NCBI GenBank assembly: GCA_910589415.1
Contig: OU342630.1
Span: forward strand, 44,052,012-44,116,011
Direction: 5' to 3'
Source: Malachius bipustulatus
Lineage: Eukaryota; Arthropoda; Insecta; Coleoptera; Melyridae
DNA: 64,000 nt
The notes under the pieces are model-generated. The model was not told where the DNA came from, did not search any database, and saw only the letters and a program-made list of their open reading frames with translations. Below are positions 49,445-60,338 of the stretch, in pieces; position 1 is the first letter of the stretch; each line of letters opens with the position of its first letter. The translations under genes were made by a program, and so were the position numbers.

Positions 49445-50745
49445 CGCACACTCTTCACGCACAATCGTTTAGAGTGTAAATTAAAAAATTGCAACCGATT
49501 TCAAGTAGTAGGTATCGTATTTAAAACGCACAAAATCGTTTACGTCTTATCAATACGCACACTCTTTACGCACAATTGTTAAGAGTGTAAGTTGCTTCAA
49601 ATATTGCAACCGAATTCAAATTGTTTTGTGTTTTATCGCGCAAACGTTTTTCCTGTTTATGCTGTCTCATCGATTTTACAAAGAATGTTCTTAAAAACTT
49701 GCAACGTGCACTCTTTACGCACAATTGTTTAGAGTGTAAATTGCATGAAAAATTGCAACCAAATTCAAATTGTTTTGTGTTTTATCCGCAAAAGGTTTTT
49801 CTGTTTATGTATTATCGATTTTGGAGAGGATATTCTTAAAAACTAGCTACGCACACTCTCTACGCACAATTATTATTGTTTAGTGTGTAAATTGCTTGAA
49901 ATATTATTTCAAATTGTTTTGTGTTTTATCGCGCAAACATTTTTCCAGTTTATGCTGTGTTATCGATTTTACAAAGAATCTTCTTAAAAACTTGCAACGT
50001 GCACTCTTTACGCACAATTGTTTAGAGTGTAAATTGCATGGAATATTACAACCGAATTTTTTTTTTTGTGTTTTATCCGCAAAAGGTTTTTCTGTTTATG
50101 TATTTTGCAGAGGATTTTCTTAAAAAACTAGCTACGCACAGTCTCTACGCACAATTATTGTTTAGTGTGTAAATTGCTTGAAATATTGCAACCGAATTCA
50201 AATTGTTTTGTGTTTTATCGCGCAAACGTTTTTCCTGTTTATTTATTATCGATTTTACAAAAAAAAGAGTAAAAAAAAATTACTACGCACACTCTCTACG
50301 CACAACTTACTGTTTAGAGTGTATGAAACATTGCAACCGAATTCAAATTGTTTTGTGTTTGAAGAAACAAAAGTTTTTTCTGTTTATGTCTTATTGATTT
50401 TACAAAGAATGTTCTTAAAAACTTGCTACGCACACTCTCTACGCACAATTGTTTAGAGTGTTTGAAACATTGTAACCGAATTCAAATTGTTTTGTGTTTG
50501 AAGAAACAAAAGTTATTTTCTGTTTACATCTTATCGATTTTACAAAGAATATGCTTAAAAACTTGCAACGTGCACTCTTTACGCACAATTGTTTAGAGTG
50601 TAAATTGCATGTAAAATTGCAACCAAATTCAAATTGTATTGTGTTTTATCGCGCAAAAGTTTTTTCTGTTTATCGATTTTACGAATAATTTTTTTATAAA
50701 CTTGCTACGCACAATCTCTACGCACAATTGTTTGGAGTGTAAATG
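49445..50745. repeat. satellite array, about ten monomers of 137-151 bp
   Basis: Monomers begin at about 49445, 49556, 49705, 49850, 49998, 50135, 50286, 50429, 50569 and 50708. Each opens with CGCACACTCT-like sequence, then ACGCACAATTG and GAGTGTAAATTG, so ACACTC and GAGTGT form a dyad. AATTCAAATTGTTTTGTGTT, a CGCGCAAA-like box and ATCGATTTTACAAAGAAT follow. The small frames that resemble each other here come from the repeat and are not genes. Confidence 0.9.
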
Positions 50746-51813
50746 TTTCTGATACCAAGCTCATTAAGAAAAGTAAGCACAAAATTTATTTGGCGCACAA
50801 ATAAATGTATGAATTTATATATGATGTATGAATTTTTTAAACTATATGTACCTATACAAAATGACAAAAATAATAGAGCTAACTGGAGCACAAATATTAT
50901 ATTTGAAAAAATGCATACCTACTATAATAATAGTAGGTATGTGTTTTTTCTGAGCATTGATCTAACTAATGACGAACATTCTATTTAATTTCAGCAGTAT
51001 CGTAATATAGACAGCATCAAAATTTGCTAGTGCATTCCAAGTGAAACATAAAAATAAATGATTTAGGAACTTAATAAGCTTTTTTAAAACGAACGTTATA
51101 ATGCCAAAAATAAGCTATTGATACTATTTATTTTACTATTATTAATACTTTTTTATCATTTTCTGTTTATATTTCTTATTGTTTTTAATGTAGAAATAGT
51201 TGATGTCTATTATTGTGATAAAATATGTGATGTATCTATAAAAAATCTCACTCCATATAGGGTAAGTTTTTTTTTCACTTTTCTCATGCATTCATGTCAC
51301 TAAAAAATATACGCATTATGTAATGATTGACTTTATATTATTTTACCAATGTACAAGAAAATGAAATCAATTTTACTGAAATTTTAATGGCCGATAAAAT
51401 AAAACATTTACTTCTCGAATAAGATTTACTTAGCAGCAACTATTTCAGTATATAGACTGATTACTTTAGGCCTAAGTAAATTTTCATGTAAGTAACAAGC
51501 TTTATAATACCGGTTATCAGAAGAGTAATTTTTACGAGAAACTTACACGCAGCAGGCAAAACTAGCCTAGGTAGACTGTATTAGGTGCAGTGTTATGTGT
51601 AATATTAAAAAAAATATAAACTACGTTGACCCCTAAGTGTATAAATGTTTAAAAAAATATTGTAAGTGGTGTTAGAAGTAGAATTTTCTGCTTAAAAAAG
51701 ATGTATTAAAAAATATTGAATAGATTTTTAAGTGTATTTTATATTTTTTTATTGAATTTCGAAGAATTATTGCTTCACTAAATTTCCGCAATACGAACTA
51801 TCTACATAGGTTA
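50746..51813. other. intergenic, nothing recognised
   Basis: No supported feature. Confidence 0.4.
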
Positions 51814-51817
51814 GTTC
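51814..51817. repeat. target site duplication GTTC, left
   Basis: Matches GTTC at 59357-59360 directly after the second LTR. Confidence 0.75.
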
Positions 51818-52540
51818 TGAAATGGATCGCACCTAGGTAGGATTATAAGGAAATTATCTCCTTCGCCTCATTAAATCAGCCCAAAATCGAAAAAAGCAAA
51901 CAGTGCAAAAATTATGTTAGGAAATTAAATACAGCTACGCGCCGTTGCATCAATAGAAACAATTCCTGCCTGCACATTAAATATTCATAAACAGAAATGT
52001 TCTCGCTCTGGTAAAAAGCCAGCTTCTAAAACGACCGAGCTAGGGTAGCAACGCACCAGCACCGAATATTGCCGCAGGGTATTGGAAGGACATTCCCTAG
52101 CTGCGTGAACGAGATACCGACCGCCGGCCGGGTGGAAAGATTTGTAAAGTAAACAATAACACCTCGCATACACAATAGAAACTCATTAGGTATCCTGCCC
52201 ACGAAAATGAAATTTACACGTATTGATAGAGCGAATTAAGATATGACAGCCGCCGAAAGTTCATTACGCTACATAGACAACAAGTAGGTGAAAAGACGCT
52301 ATGAAGTATAAGCAGGAGAATAATTAGTAAGTCGACACAATGAAAAGTACCTAAACGCGTTGACCGATTTGAAGGAAAATTTAGATAGTGCAGGTTTCGG
52401 ACAAATTAGTGAGGTAGCCGCGAGGTCAACTCGCCAAATCTCAAGACAATTGAGATACGATTAAGGACTAAATCACAGAATGAGAGCAGTGTCGATAAGG
52501 TTCATTATTGCGCGGTGTTTAGAAAGCGGGCGACTGCTTC

Positions 52541-52578
52541 TATAAAAGCAGACGTCTTCCAGCAACTCGCTCTCAGAT
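52541..52578 (+). promoter_or_regulatory. LTR core promoter, TATA box plus initiator
   Basis: TATAAAA at 52541 and TCAGAT at 52573-52578 have the spacing of a polymerase II core promoter. The same sequence is in the 3' LTR at 56361-56398. Confidence 0.6.
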
Positions 52579-53050
52579 CAATTTTGACTTCCTAACCCTT
52601 TATACGGTACCTAGAGATGGCATATTGTGGACTCCGGGATACCTAATCCTTATCTATACCCGAAAATTCGACTAGAGATGGCATTTAGTGGACTCCGGTC
52701 GAATTTCCTTTATCTACCTTGGAAAAATTCCAGTTGAAAACCCGAAAAGGCCAAAACAATCGTTTCACGCCAATTTCTAATCACAATTCTAATAAAACTC
52801 GGCTAGAGATGGCATTTAGTGGACTCCGGTCGAGTTTCCTTTACCTATCCCGGGAAATCCCAGTGAAACATACTTCATTCGCATCTCGAACTCAATATTC
52901 GCAGTTGGCAAATTCTCTGCGAACCAATTCACTAGTAGATGGCAAAGCGCATATTCCGAAGGAATTTCCTTCACAAAGTAGGGAAAATCCTTTGAGAGGA
53001 TAGTTAGGGAAGATTTCTCTTCGAAACAAAATCCACATCAATAAATAATT
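52579..53050 (+). repeat. variable block in the 5' LTR with repeated GAGATGGC...GTGGACTCC modules
   Basis: CTAGAGATGGCATTTAGTGG followed by ACTCCGGTCGA recurs at about 52671 and 52804, with a variant at 52611 and a degraded one near 52934. The corresponding 3' LTR block has a different version of the module. Confidence 0.85.
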
Positions 53051-54780
53051 AAACAGATTCACCAAATCCGCGAGCGCAAGTCCCCTTTTAAATCAGACCC
53101 AATAATCAACTAGGTATTAGGCGGCACCACAATAGGTACCTACGCAATTACGTCAACAATTAGAAATAAACCAAGTTAGGCAGGAAACAGGAATAAATAA
53201 TTTAATAGTCACGTATAGGAAATCGAGATAGAGCTAGGAGCGACAATAGACCCAGGTCAGGAAATAACTTATAAACAAAAAGGCCCATGATTCAATCATC
53301 CCATTCTTCGAAGAGTCCGAGTTTCTATTTAGCGCAGATGGTTAGGAAGGAAGCAGTCCCTTTAAAAACGATTTAGAAAGTGAAAGGAGTTCCTCGCCAT
53401 TATATGACACCATAAATAAATATCACATAGCAGAGCACCCCCGGTTAGTACAGGTCTGGATAGGAACGAGGCAGCGTTGTCAGATGTAGCATCTGTTAAT
53501 TCGCAAATATTATCAGGAAATACTAATTCCATTACAACACCCAATTAGGAGTTAAAATACGTACTCTATTTCCAAACGTTGGGGGAGGGATCCACCTCGA
53601 TGTCCAGGTGAAGACCTCCGTTGTACCAATACAAGAGTATACCTCTTTAAAGTGGAAATCGTACAACAGGGCAAAAGTACCCTCAGAGCAGAACAGAGTA
53701 ACGCAAACCAAAGCAAGGTTGCCAGGTGTAATAAACGCCCTCACATGTCAGGAAATCCAATAATCAAAATAAAGTTAGGATCATGAATCGCAATTCACAA
53801 ATAAAAATCCAAAGCAAATCAAAATTAATCCCGAGTATGGGAAAGCCAAAGAAGAAAATCCAGAAACCAAAGTGTCTTTATAAGGTCGTTTTTCCGAATC
53901 TCTTCTAACCAGATTTTATACATACCTAAATCTTATGTGACAAACGTTATTATTATGTTCTCATCATACTATCTACGCTCTTTGGGTTGATAGGTCGACG
54001 TACTCGTGTTATTGGCGGACCGGTGGCTGGTACCGTACAATCAAATAAGTAAATTTGTCCGTAAACATGCCTAAACACGAATGAGGGATAAAAGTCCAGC
54101 ATTTTCAATCATTAACTAGATTAATGGTTAAAGAGTCGTGGTCTGTAGTGTGGTCAGCTGATAATCACGTTGATGAACAAAGATATTCGAACGGAGCCAA
54201 CATGCTCTGGGTAATAAATTAAGGTGTGTAGAAAAATCTACAATAATACAGTTGATTAAGGTTTCAATCAGAAACGCAAATAAGGTAAATCACAAGGTAT
54301 AACAGTAACAAATGCCTAAGGGCAAGGTAACATATATGACATAAAGGTCGCCTGACGAGGCAGCATCGACGGGTGCAATAAAAGGTAGAACAAGACAAAT
54401 AACAACAAGGTATACAAAGTGATAACTAAATACAGTATCACCCAGGTTATGAATTAAATAAACGGAGGTGAAATAATTCACACTCCTAGGTAAATCAACT
54501 GTGTAAATAAAATCATTAAATAAAAGAGAATCGGAAGGAACGATGTTATAAAAGATACAAGTCAACATTCAAGAGAAATGGCAACCCCGTACTTACTCGC
54601 TAGGTAAAACCAACTAAAACGGCCCGAGTCTCCACCCCCGAGAACAAGAACAGCTATTATAGGTAGGCAACCGAAATGCCGACAGCCGTCCAAGTTCGAT
54701 GCTTAACTCACGCCAGACACACAGCGACGCAGCTAGACATACAGGGTGATTCTCCCGGTTGGAAATTGAATAGGTAATAG

Positions 54781-55011
54781 ACAGACATTCCCGCATATAC
54801 CGGGTCGTCTGTAAACAACATGGTTGTATTCTTTAATTAATTCAAGCAGTTGCTTGAAGTGAGATCAAAGAATCTAGAAAAAGGAAATTAGGCAAGGAAA
54901 ATCGTTGAATAGTCAAACCCACAGACATTTCCGCATATACCGGATAGTCTGTAACCGAAATAAAAGCGAAACGAAACAATAAGACATTCCCGCATATACC
55001 GGGTAGTCTGT
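54781..55011 (+). repeat. three copies of a hairpin motif in the 5' LTR
   Basis: ACAGACATTCCCGCATATAC followed by CGGGTCGTCTGT at 54781-54812, with near copies at 54921-54952 and 54981-55011. ACAGAC pairs with GTCTGT and CCCG with CGGG, leaving a CATATA loop. The same three are in the 3' LTR from 58656. Confidence 0.8.
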
Positions 55012-55481
55012 AAACGAAACAAAAATAAAAAGAAAGCACAGGTGTGCAAAAGAGTGGAATCCGAAATGGATTATAGTTTGAAAGATGGATGAAAGGGATC
55101 CCTCTTCGCTTTCCATTTTCTTTTGCACTCTCTATGCAAAAACACAGCCCATCTCGCCATTCACCATTTTACACACTTGCAAACGAATTCTCTCGCTCAT
55201 CACTCGCTTTTAAAACCTCTGATAGAAAGCCAACAGTTAACAACGAGTCCCAGAAAATTTCCCGCTTCCGACAAAAGAAAAATCCCAGTAGGTTCTTAGC
55301 GCATCCGTTTCGGCCATAGTAATCCTGGCATACCTCAATCAAAGAGCAGGGGCGACTACGGTAATTACGGTAAACACAACGAGGAAAACACAGCGGTCCT
55401 ATTAGGAGAAACTCGGAAAACTAGACGATCACTCGGTGGCTTTTCGCGACAGATCCTGCGACCCGGGTCCTCGACGTTACA

Positions 55482-55637
55482 TTGGTGCCGTGACCAGGAT
55501 TGAGGGCTAATACGCGGGAATAAATTGGCCGAGAAGGAAAACGAAAACGAAGAACAACACGAAAACTAAGTAGGAGAGTTAGGGGGCGTCTTCCGTCTAT
55601 CAGGGTGCCCTCTGATAGCCTGAAGACGAGGGGGCGG
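55482..55637 (+). mobile_element. internal region (156 bp) with PBS, hairpin and PPT
   Basis: TGGTGCCGTGACCAGGAT starts one base after the 5' LTR and looks like a tRNA primer-binding site; the tRNA was not determined. GAAGACGAGGGGGCGG (55622-55637) ends at the 3' LTR and serves as the polypurine tract. Between them CGTCTTC (55587) pairs with GAAGACG (55622), and CTATCAG with CTGATAG, giving a strong stem-loop that overlaps the tract. There is no coding capacity, so all proteins must come from another element. Confidence 0.8.
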
Positions 55638-58600
55638 TGAAATGGATCGCACCTAGGTAGGATTATAAGGAAATTATCTCCTTCGCCTCATTAAATCAGC
55701 CCAAAATCGAAAAAAGCAAACAGTGCAAAAATTATGTTAGGAAATTAAATACAGCTACGCGCCGTTGCATCAATAGAAACAATTCCTGCCTGCACATTAA
55801 ATATTCATAAACAGAAATGTTCTCGCTCTGGTAAAAAGCCAGCTTCTAAAACGACCGAGCTAGGGTAGCAACGCACCAGCACCGAATATTGCCGCAGGGT
55901 ATTGGAAGGACATTCCCTAGCTGCGTGAACGAGATACCGACCGCCGGCCGGGTGGAAAGATTTGTAAAGTAAACAATAACACCTCGCATACACAATAGAA
56001 ACTCATTAGGTATCCTGCCCACGAAAATGAAATTTACACGTATTGATAGAGCGAATTAAGATATGACAGCCGCCGAAAGTTCATTACGCTACATAGACAA
56101 CAAGTAGGTGAAAAGACGCTATGAAGTATAAGCAGGAGAATAATTAGTAAGTCGACACAATGAAAAGTACCTAAACGCGTTGACCGATTTGAAGGAAAAT
56201 TTAGATAGTGCAGGTTTCGGACAAATTAGTGAGGTAGCCGCGAGGTCAACTCGCCAAATCTCAAGACAATTGAGATACGATTAAGGACTAAATCACAGAA
56301 TGAGAGCAGTGTCGATAAGGTTCATTATTGCGCGGTGTTTAGAAAGCGGGCGACTGCTTCTATAAAAGCAGACGTCTTCCAGCAACTCGCTCTCAGATAA
56401 AATTCGACTTCCTAACCCTTTGGACGTGTCTGGAGATGACATAAGTGGACTCTAGATCGCCCAATCCTATTCTAAAATTCCATAATTAGTTTGGAGATGA
56501 CGAACGAGTGGACTCCGATCTAATTTCCCTCATCTACCTAATTAAAATTCCAATTGTAACCCTGCGAGATTGATTCTCATCCAATAGAACTTCAGCACGC
56601 AATTCTAAAATTCCCTAATTAGTTTGGAGATGACGAACGAGTGGACTCCGATCTAATTTCCCTCATCTACCTAATTAAAATTCCAATTGTAACCCTGCGA
56701 GATTGAATCTCGTCCAATAGAACTTCAGCACACAATTCTAAAATTCCATAATTAGTTTGGAGATGACGAATGAGTGGACTCCGATCTGATTTCCCTCCTT
56801 TATCTAATTAAAAACTCCTATTAAAATCTGGTTAGTCCGGATTCCATCGCAAGAAGACTTCATATTGGAAAAATAGTTAGGGAAGTTCTTTTAGAACAAA
56901 ATAAAATACAAATAAATAAATAATCAAACAGATTCACCAAATCCGCGAGCGCAAGTCCCCTTTTAAATCAGACCCAATAATCAACTAGGTATTAGGCGGC
57001 ACCACAATAGGTACCTACGCAATTACGTCAACAATTAGAAATAAACCAAGTTAGGCAGGAAACAGGAATAAATAATTTAATAGTCACGTATAGGAAATCG
57101 AGATAGAGCTAGGAGCGACAATAGACCCAGGTCAGGAAATAACTTATAAACAAAAAGGCCCATGATTCAATCATCCCATTCTTCGAAGAGTCCGAGTTTC
57201 TATTTAGCGCAGATGGTTAGGAAGGAAGCAGTCCCTTTAAAAACGATTTAGAAAGTGAAAGGAGTTCCTCGCCATTATATGACACCATAAATAAATATCA
57301 CATAGCAGAGCACCCCCGGTTAGTACAGGTCTGGATAGGAACGAGGCAGCGTTGTCAGATGTAGCATCTGTTAATTCGCAAATATTATCAGGAAATACTA
57401 ATTCCATTACAACACCCAATTAGGAGTTAAAATACGTACTCTATTTCCAAACGTTGGGGGAGGGATCCACCTCGATGTCCAGGTGAAGACCTCCGTTGTA
57501 CCAATACAAGAGTATACCTCTTTAAAGTGGAAATCGTACAACAGGGCAAAAGTACCCTCAGAGCAGAACAGAGTAACGCAAACCAAAGCAAGGTTGCCAG
57601 GTGTAATAAACGCCCTCACATGTCAGGAAATCCAATAATCAAAATAAAGTTAGGATCATGAATCGCAATTCACAAATAAAAATCCAAAGCAAATCAAAAT
57701 TAATCCCGAGTATGGGAAAGCCAAAGAAGAAAATCCAGAAACCAAAGTGTCTTTATAAGGTCGTTTTTCCGAATCTCTTCTAACCAGATTTTATACATAC
57801 CTAAATCTTATGTGACAAACGTTATTATTATGTTCTCATCATACTATCTACGCTCTTTGGGTTGATAGGTCGACGTACTCGTGTTATTGGCGGACCGGTG
57901 GCTGGTACCGTACAATCAAATAAGTAAATTTGTCCGTAAACATGCCTAAACACGAATGAGGGATAAAAGTCCAGCATTTCCAATCATTAACTAGATTAAT
58001 GGTTAAAGAGTCGTGGTCTGTAGTATGGTTAGCTGATAATCACGTTGATGAACAAAGATATTCGAACGGAGCCAACATGCTCTGGGTAATAAATTAAGGT
58101 GTGTAGAAAAATCTACAATAATACAGTTGATTAAGGTTTCAATCAGAAACGCAAATAAGGTAAATCACAAGGTATAACAGTAACAAATGCCTAAGGGCAA
58201 GGTAACATATATGACATAAAGGTCGCCTGACGAGGCAGCATCGACGGGTGCAATAAAAGGTAGAACAAGACAAATAACAACAAGGTATACAAAGTGATAA
58301 CTAAATACAGTATCACCCAGGTTATGAATTAAATAAACGGAGGTGAAATAATTCACACTCCTAGGTAAATCAACTGTGTAAATAAAATCATTAAATAAAA
58401 GAGAATCGGAAGGAACGATGTTATAAAAGATACAAGTCAACATTCAAGAGAAATGGCAACCCCGTACTTACTCGCTAGGTAAAACCAACTAAAACGGCCC
58501 GAGTCTCCACCCCCGAGAACAAGAACAGCTATTATAGGTAGGCAACCGAAATGCCGACAGCCGTCCAAGTTCGATGCTTAACTCACGCCAGACACACAGC

Positions 58601-59356
58601 GACGCAGCTAGACATACAGGGTGATTCTCCCGGTTGGAAATTGAATAGGTAATAGACAGACATTCCCGCATATACCGGGTCGTCTGTAAACAACATGGTT
58701 GTATTCTTTAATTAATTCAAGCAGTTGCTTGAAGTGAGATCAAAGAATCTAGAAAAAGGAAATTAGGCAAGGAAAATCGTTGAATAGTCAAACCCACAGA
58801 CATTTCCGCATATACCGGATAGTCTGTAACCGAAATAAAAGCGAAACGAAACAATAAGACATTCCCGCATATACCGGGTAGTCTGTAAACGAAACAAAAA
58901 TAAAAAGAAAGCACAGGTGTGCAAAAGAGTGGAATCCGAAATGGATTATAGTTTGAAAGATGGATGAAAGGGATCCCTCTTCGCTTTCCATTTTCTTTTG
59001 CACTCTCTATGCAAAAACACAGCCCATCTCGCCATTCACCATTTTACACACTTGCAAACGAATTCTCTCGCTCATCACTCGCTTTTAAAACCTCTGATAG
59101 AAAGCCAACAGTTAACAACGAGTCCCAGAAAATTTCCCGCTTCCGACAAAAGAAAAATCCCAGTAGGTTCTTAGCGCATCCGTTTCGGCCATAGTAATCC
59201 TGGCATACCTCAATCAAAGAGCAGGGGCGACTACGGTAATTACGGTAAACACAACGAGGAAAACACAGCGGTCCTATTAGGAGAAACTCGGAAAACTAGA
59301 CGATCACTCGGTGGCTTTTCGCGACAGATCCTGCGACCCGGGTCCTCGACGTTACA
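55638..59356 (+). mobile_element. 3' LTR (3719 bp) of the giant-LTR retrotransposon
   Basis: Same termini as the 5' LTR and the GTTC duplication follows at 59357-59360. Outside the variable block I saw only three clustered base differences (5' LTR about 54099-54151, 3' LTR about 57979-58029), so the insertion is recent. The 55-bp length difference lies entirely in the variable block. Confidence 0.9.
56399..56925 (+). repeat. variable block in the 3' LTR with a different module version
   Basis: TTGGAGATGACGAACGAGTG followed by GACTCCGATCTAATTTCC recurs at about 56490 and 56622 (132-bp period), with variants near 56430 and 56758. Only the skeleton GAGATG-C...GTGGACTC is shared with the 5' LTR block. 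Confidence 0.85.
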
Positions 59357-59360
59357 GTTC
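59357..59360. repeat. target site duplication GTTC, right
   Basis: Pairs with 51814-51817. Confidence 0.75.
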
Positions 59361-60112
59361 TATATACTCATTCATGTAATTATTATTATAATAAGCTTCG
59401 GATAATTTTAAAATAATTTTTATAGCATTTTTGACAAGTCTTAATAAGGTCTTAATAATTATTATTATGCAGAATTTTAGTTCGAAATGTATATGGAAAC
59501 TAAAAATTATCTTTAAATAATATTCAAAAAGGATATGTAATTGCCCAATCAGGGTCTTTAGTCGAAACTAGTCAAAACTGAATAGAGATATTACAGTAAA
59601 TGTTTTTTCAGGTTTATTAATTCAAATTCACTTTCTCGATAATGCGAGAAATGTTGGAATTACACTTTGTAAAAATGTGCGCAACTTATATGTAAGTACT
59701 TGACTTTTGCCCCCTTAGATCAAGAAGTGGAACATCTATAAATTGACTTGTTATTTATTTATGAGATGACTGCTGGGTATGTTATACTCCGCTTTTTACG
59801 TTATAAATTGGCTATGGAAACTTGATATTGCGAATTTCCTATTGCAATAAAAGAAAATTTCGAAATTTATTCTAATCGGCTTTAACGAATTAATAAAACG
59901 TGATTCTCATGCAATAGCGGGGCATCCTAGCCCCAGGTTTTATGGACTACATAGAACTGGGGCGCAAACCTTATCCATAACTTGGAGCGGCAAAAGCTTT
60001 TTGGAGGCGACAACTTTTATTGGTGTTAGGTATCGTAACTATCGTATCTATATTTTCTGACGAAGAAGGGCGCATTATTTCTTAGCCCACGATCGCTGAA
60101 TATCTTATAGAT
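59361..60112. other. intergenic, nothing recognised
   Basis: No supported gene or repeat. Confidence 0.4.
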
Positions 60113-60338
60113 CAGTCGGCCAAAAGATATAGTAATAACAGTGCGCGGTAAGTTTACAATCCAGGTAGGCAGACCTTATACACAAGAATTATATACACAA
60201 ACCTTAGAATGCCCTTCTCATTGGTTTACCGGAACCAGATAACCAATAAATAAGGCACTATCTGCCTACAGATGTGACTACTTGGACCTTAAAAGTTTGT
60301 TGCGCAGTTTTATTACTATATCTGTTGGTCGACTGAGG
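60113..60338. mobile_element. MITE copy 2 (CAGTCGGCC ends)
   Basis: About 90% like the copy at 7395-7614, with a short duplication around TATACACA in its middle. The right end is CGACTGAGG followed by TATA; the left flank is altered. Confidence 0.75.

Larger units (their letters stand above)
51818..55481 (+). mobile_element. 5' LTR (3664 bp) of a giant-LTR retrotransposon
   Basis: It begins TGAAATGG and ends GTTACA (TG...CA), with GTTC target duplication at 51814-51817. A TATA box (TATAAAA, 52541-52547) lies about 34 bp before an initiator-like TCAGAT (52573-52578), so U3 is about 755 bp and R plus U5 about 2.9 kb. No gag, pol or other recognisable protein is present; antisense frames of 60-92 codons recur in both LTRs only because the LTRs are alike. 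Confidence 0.9.

Noticed and set aside
49445..50745. CRISPR-like array
   Set aside because: Repeats of about 145 bp without unique spacers in a eukaryotic context; it is a satellite.
52719..59194. Paired small reading frames repeated about 3.87 kb apart (60-94 codons, both strands)
   Set aside because: They repeat because the LTRs repeat; none shows a domain, and the same kind of frames occurs by chance in this composition.
51818..59356. Simple tandem segmental duplication or assembly duplication
   Set aside because: TG...CA ends, a primer-binding-like site and polypurine tract at exactly the right places and a flanking GTTC duplication favour an LTR element; an assembly chimera is still listed as a test.
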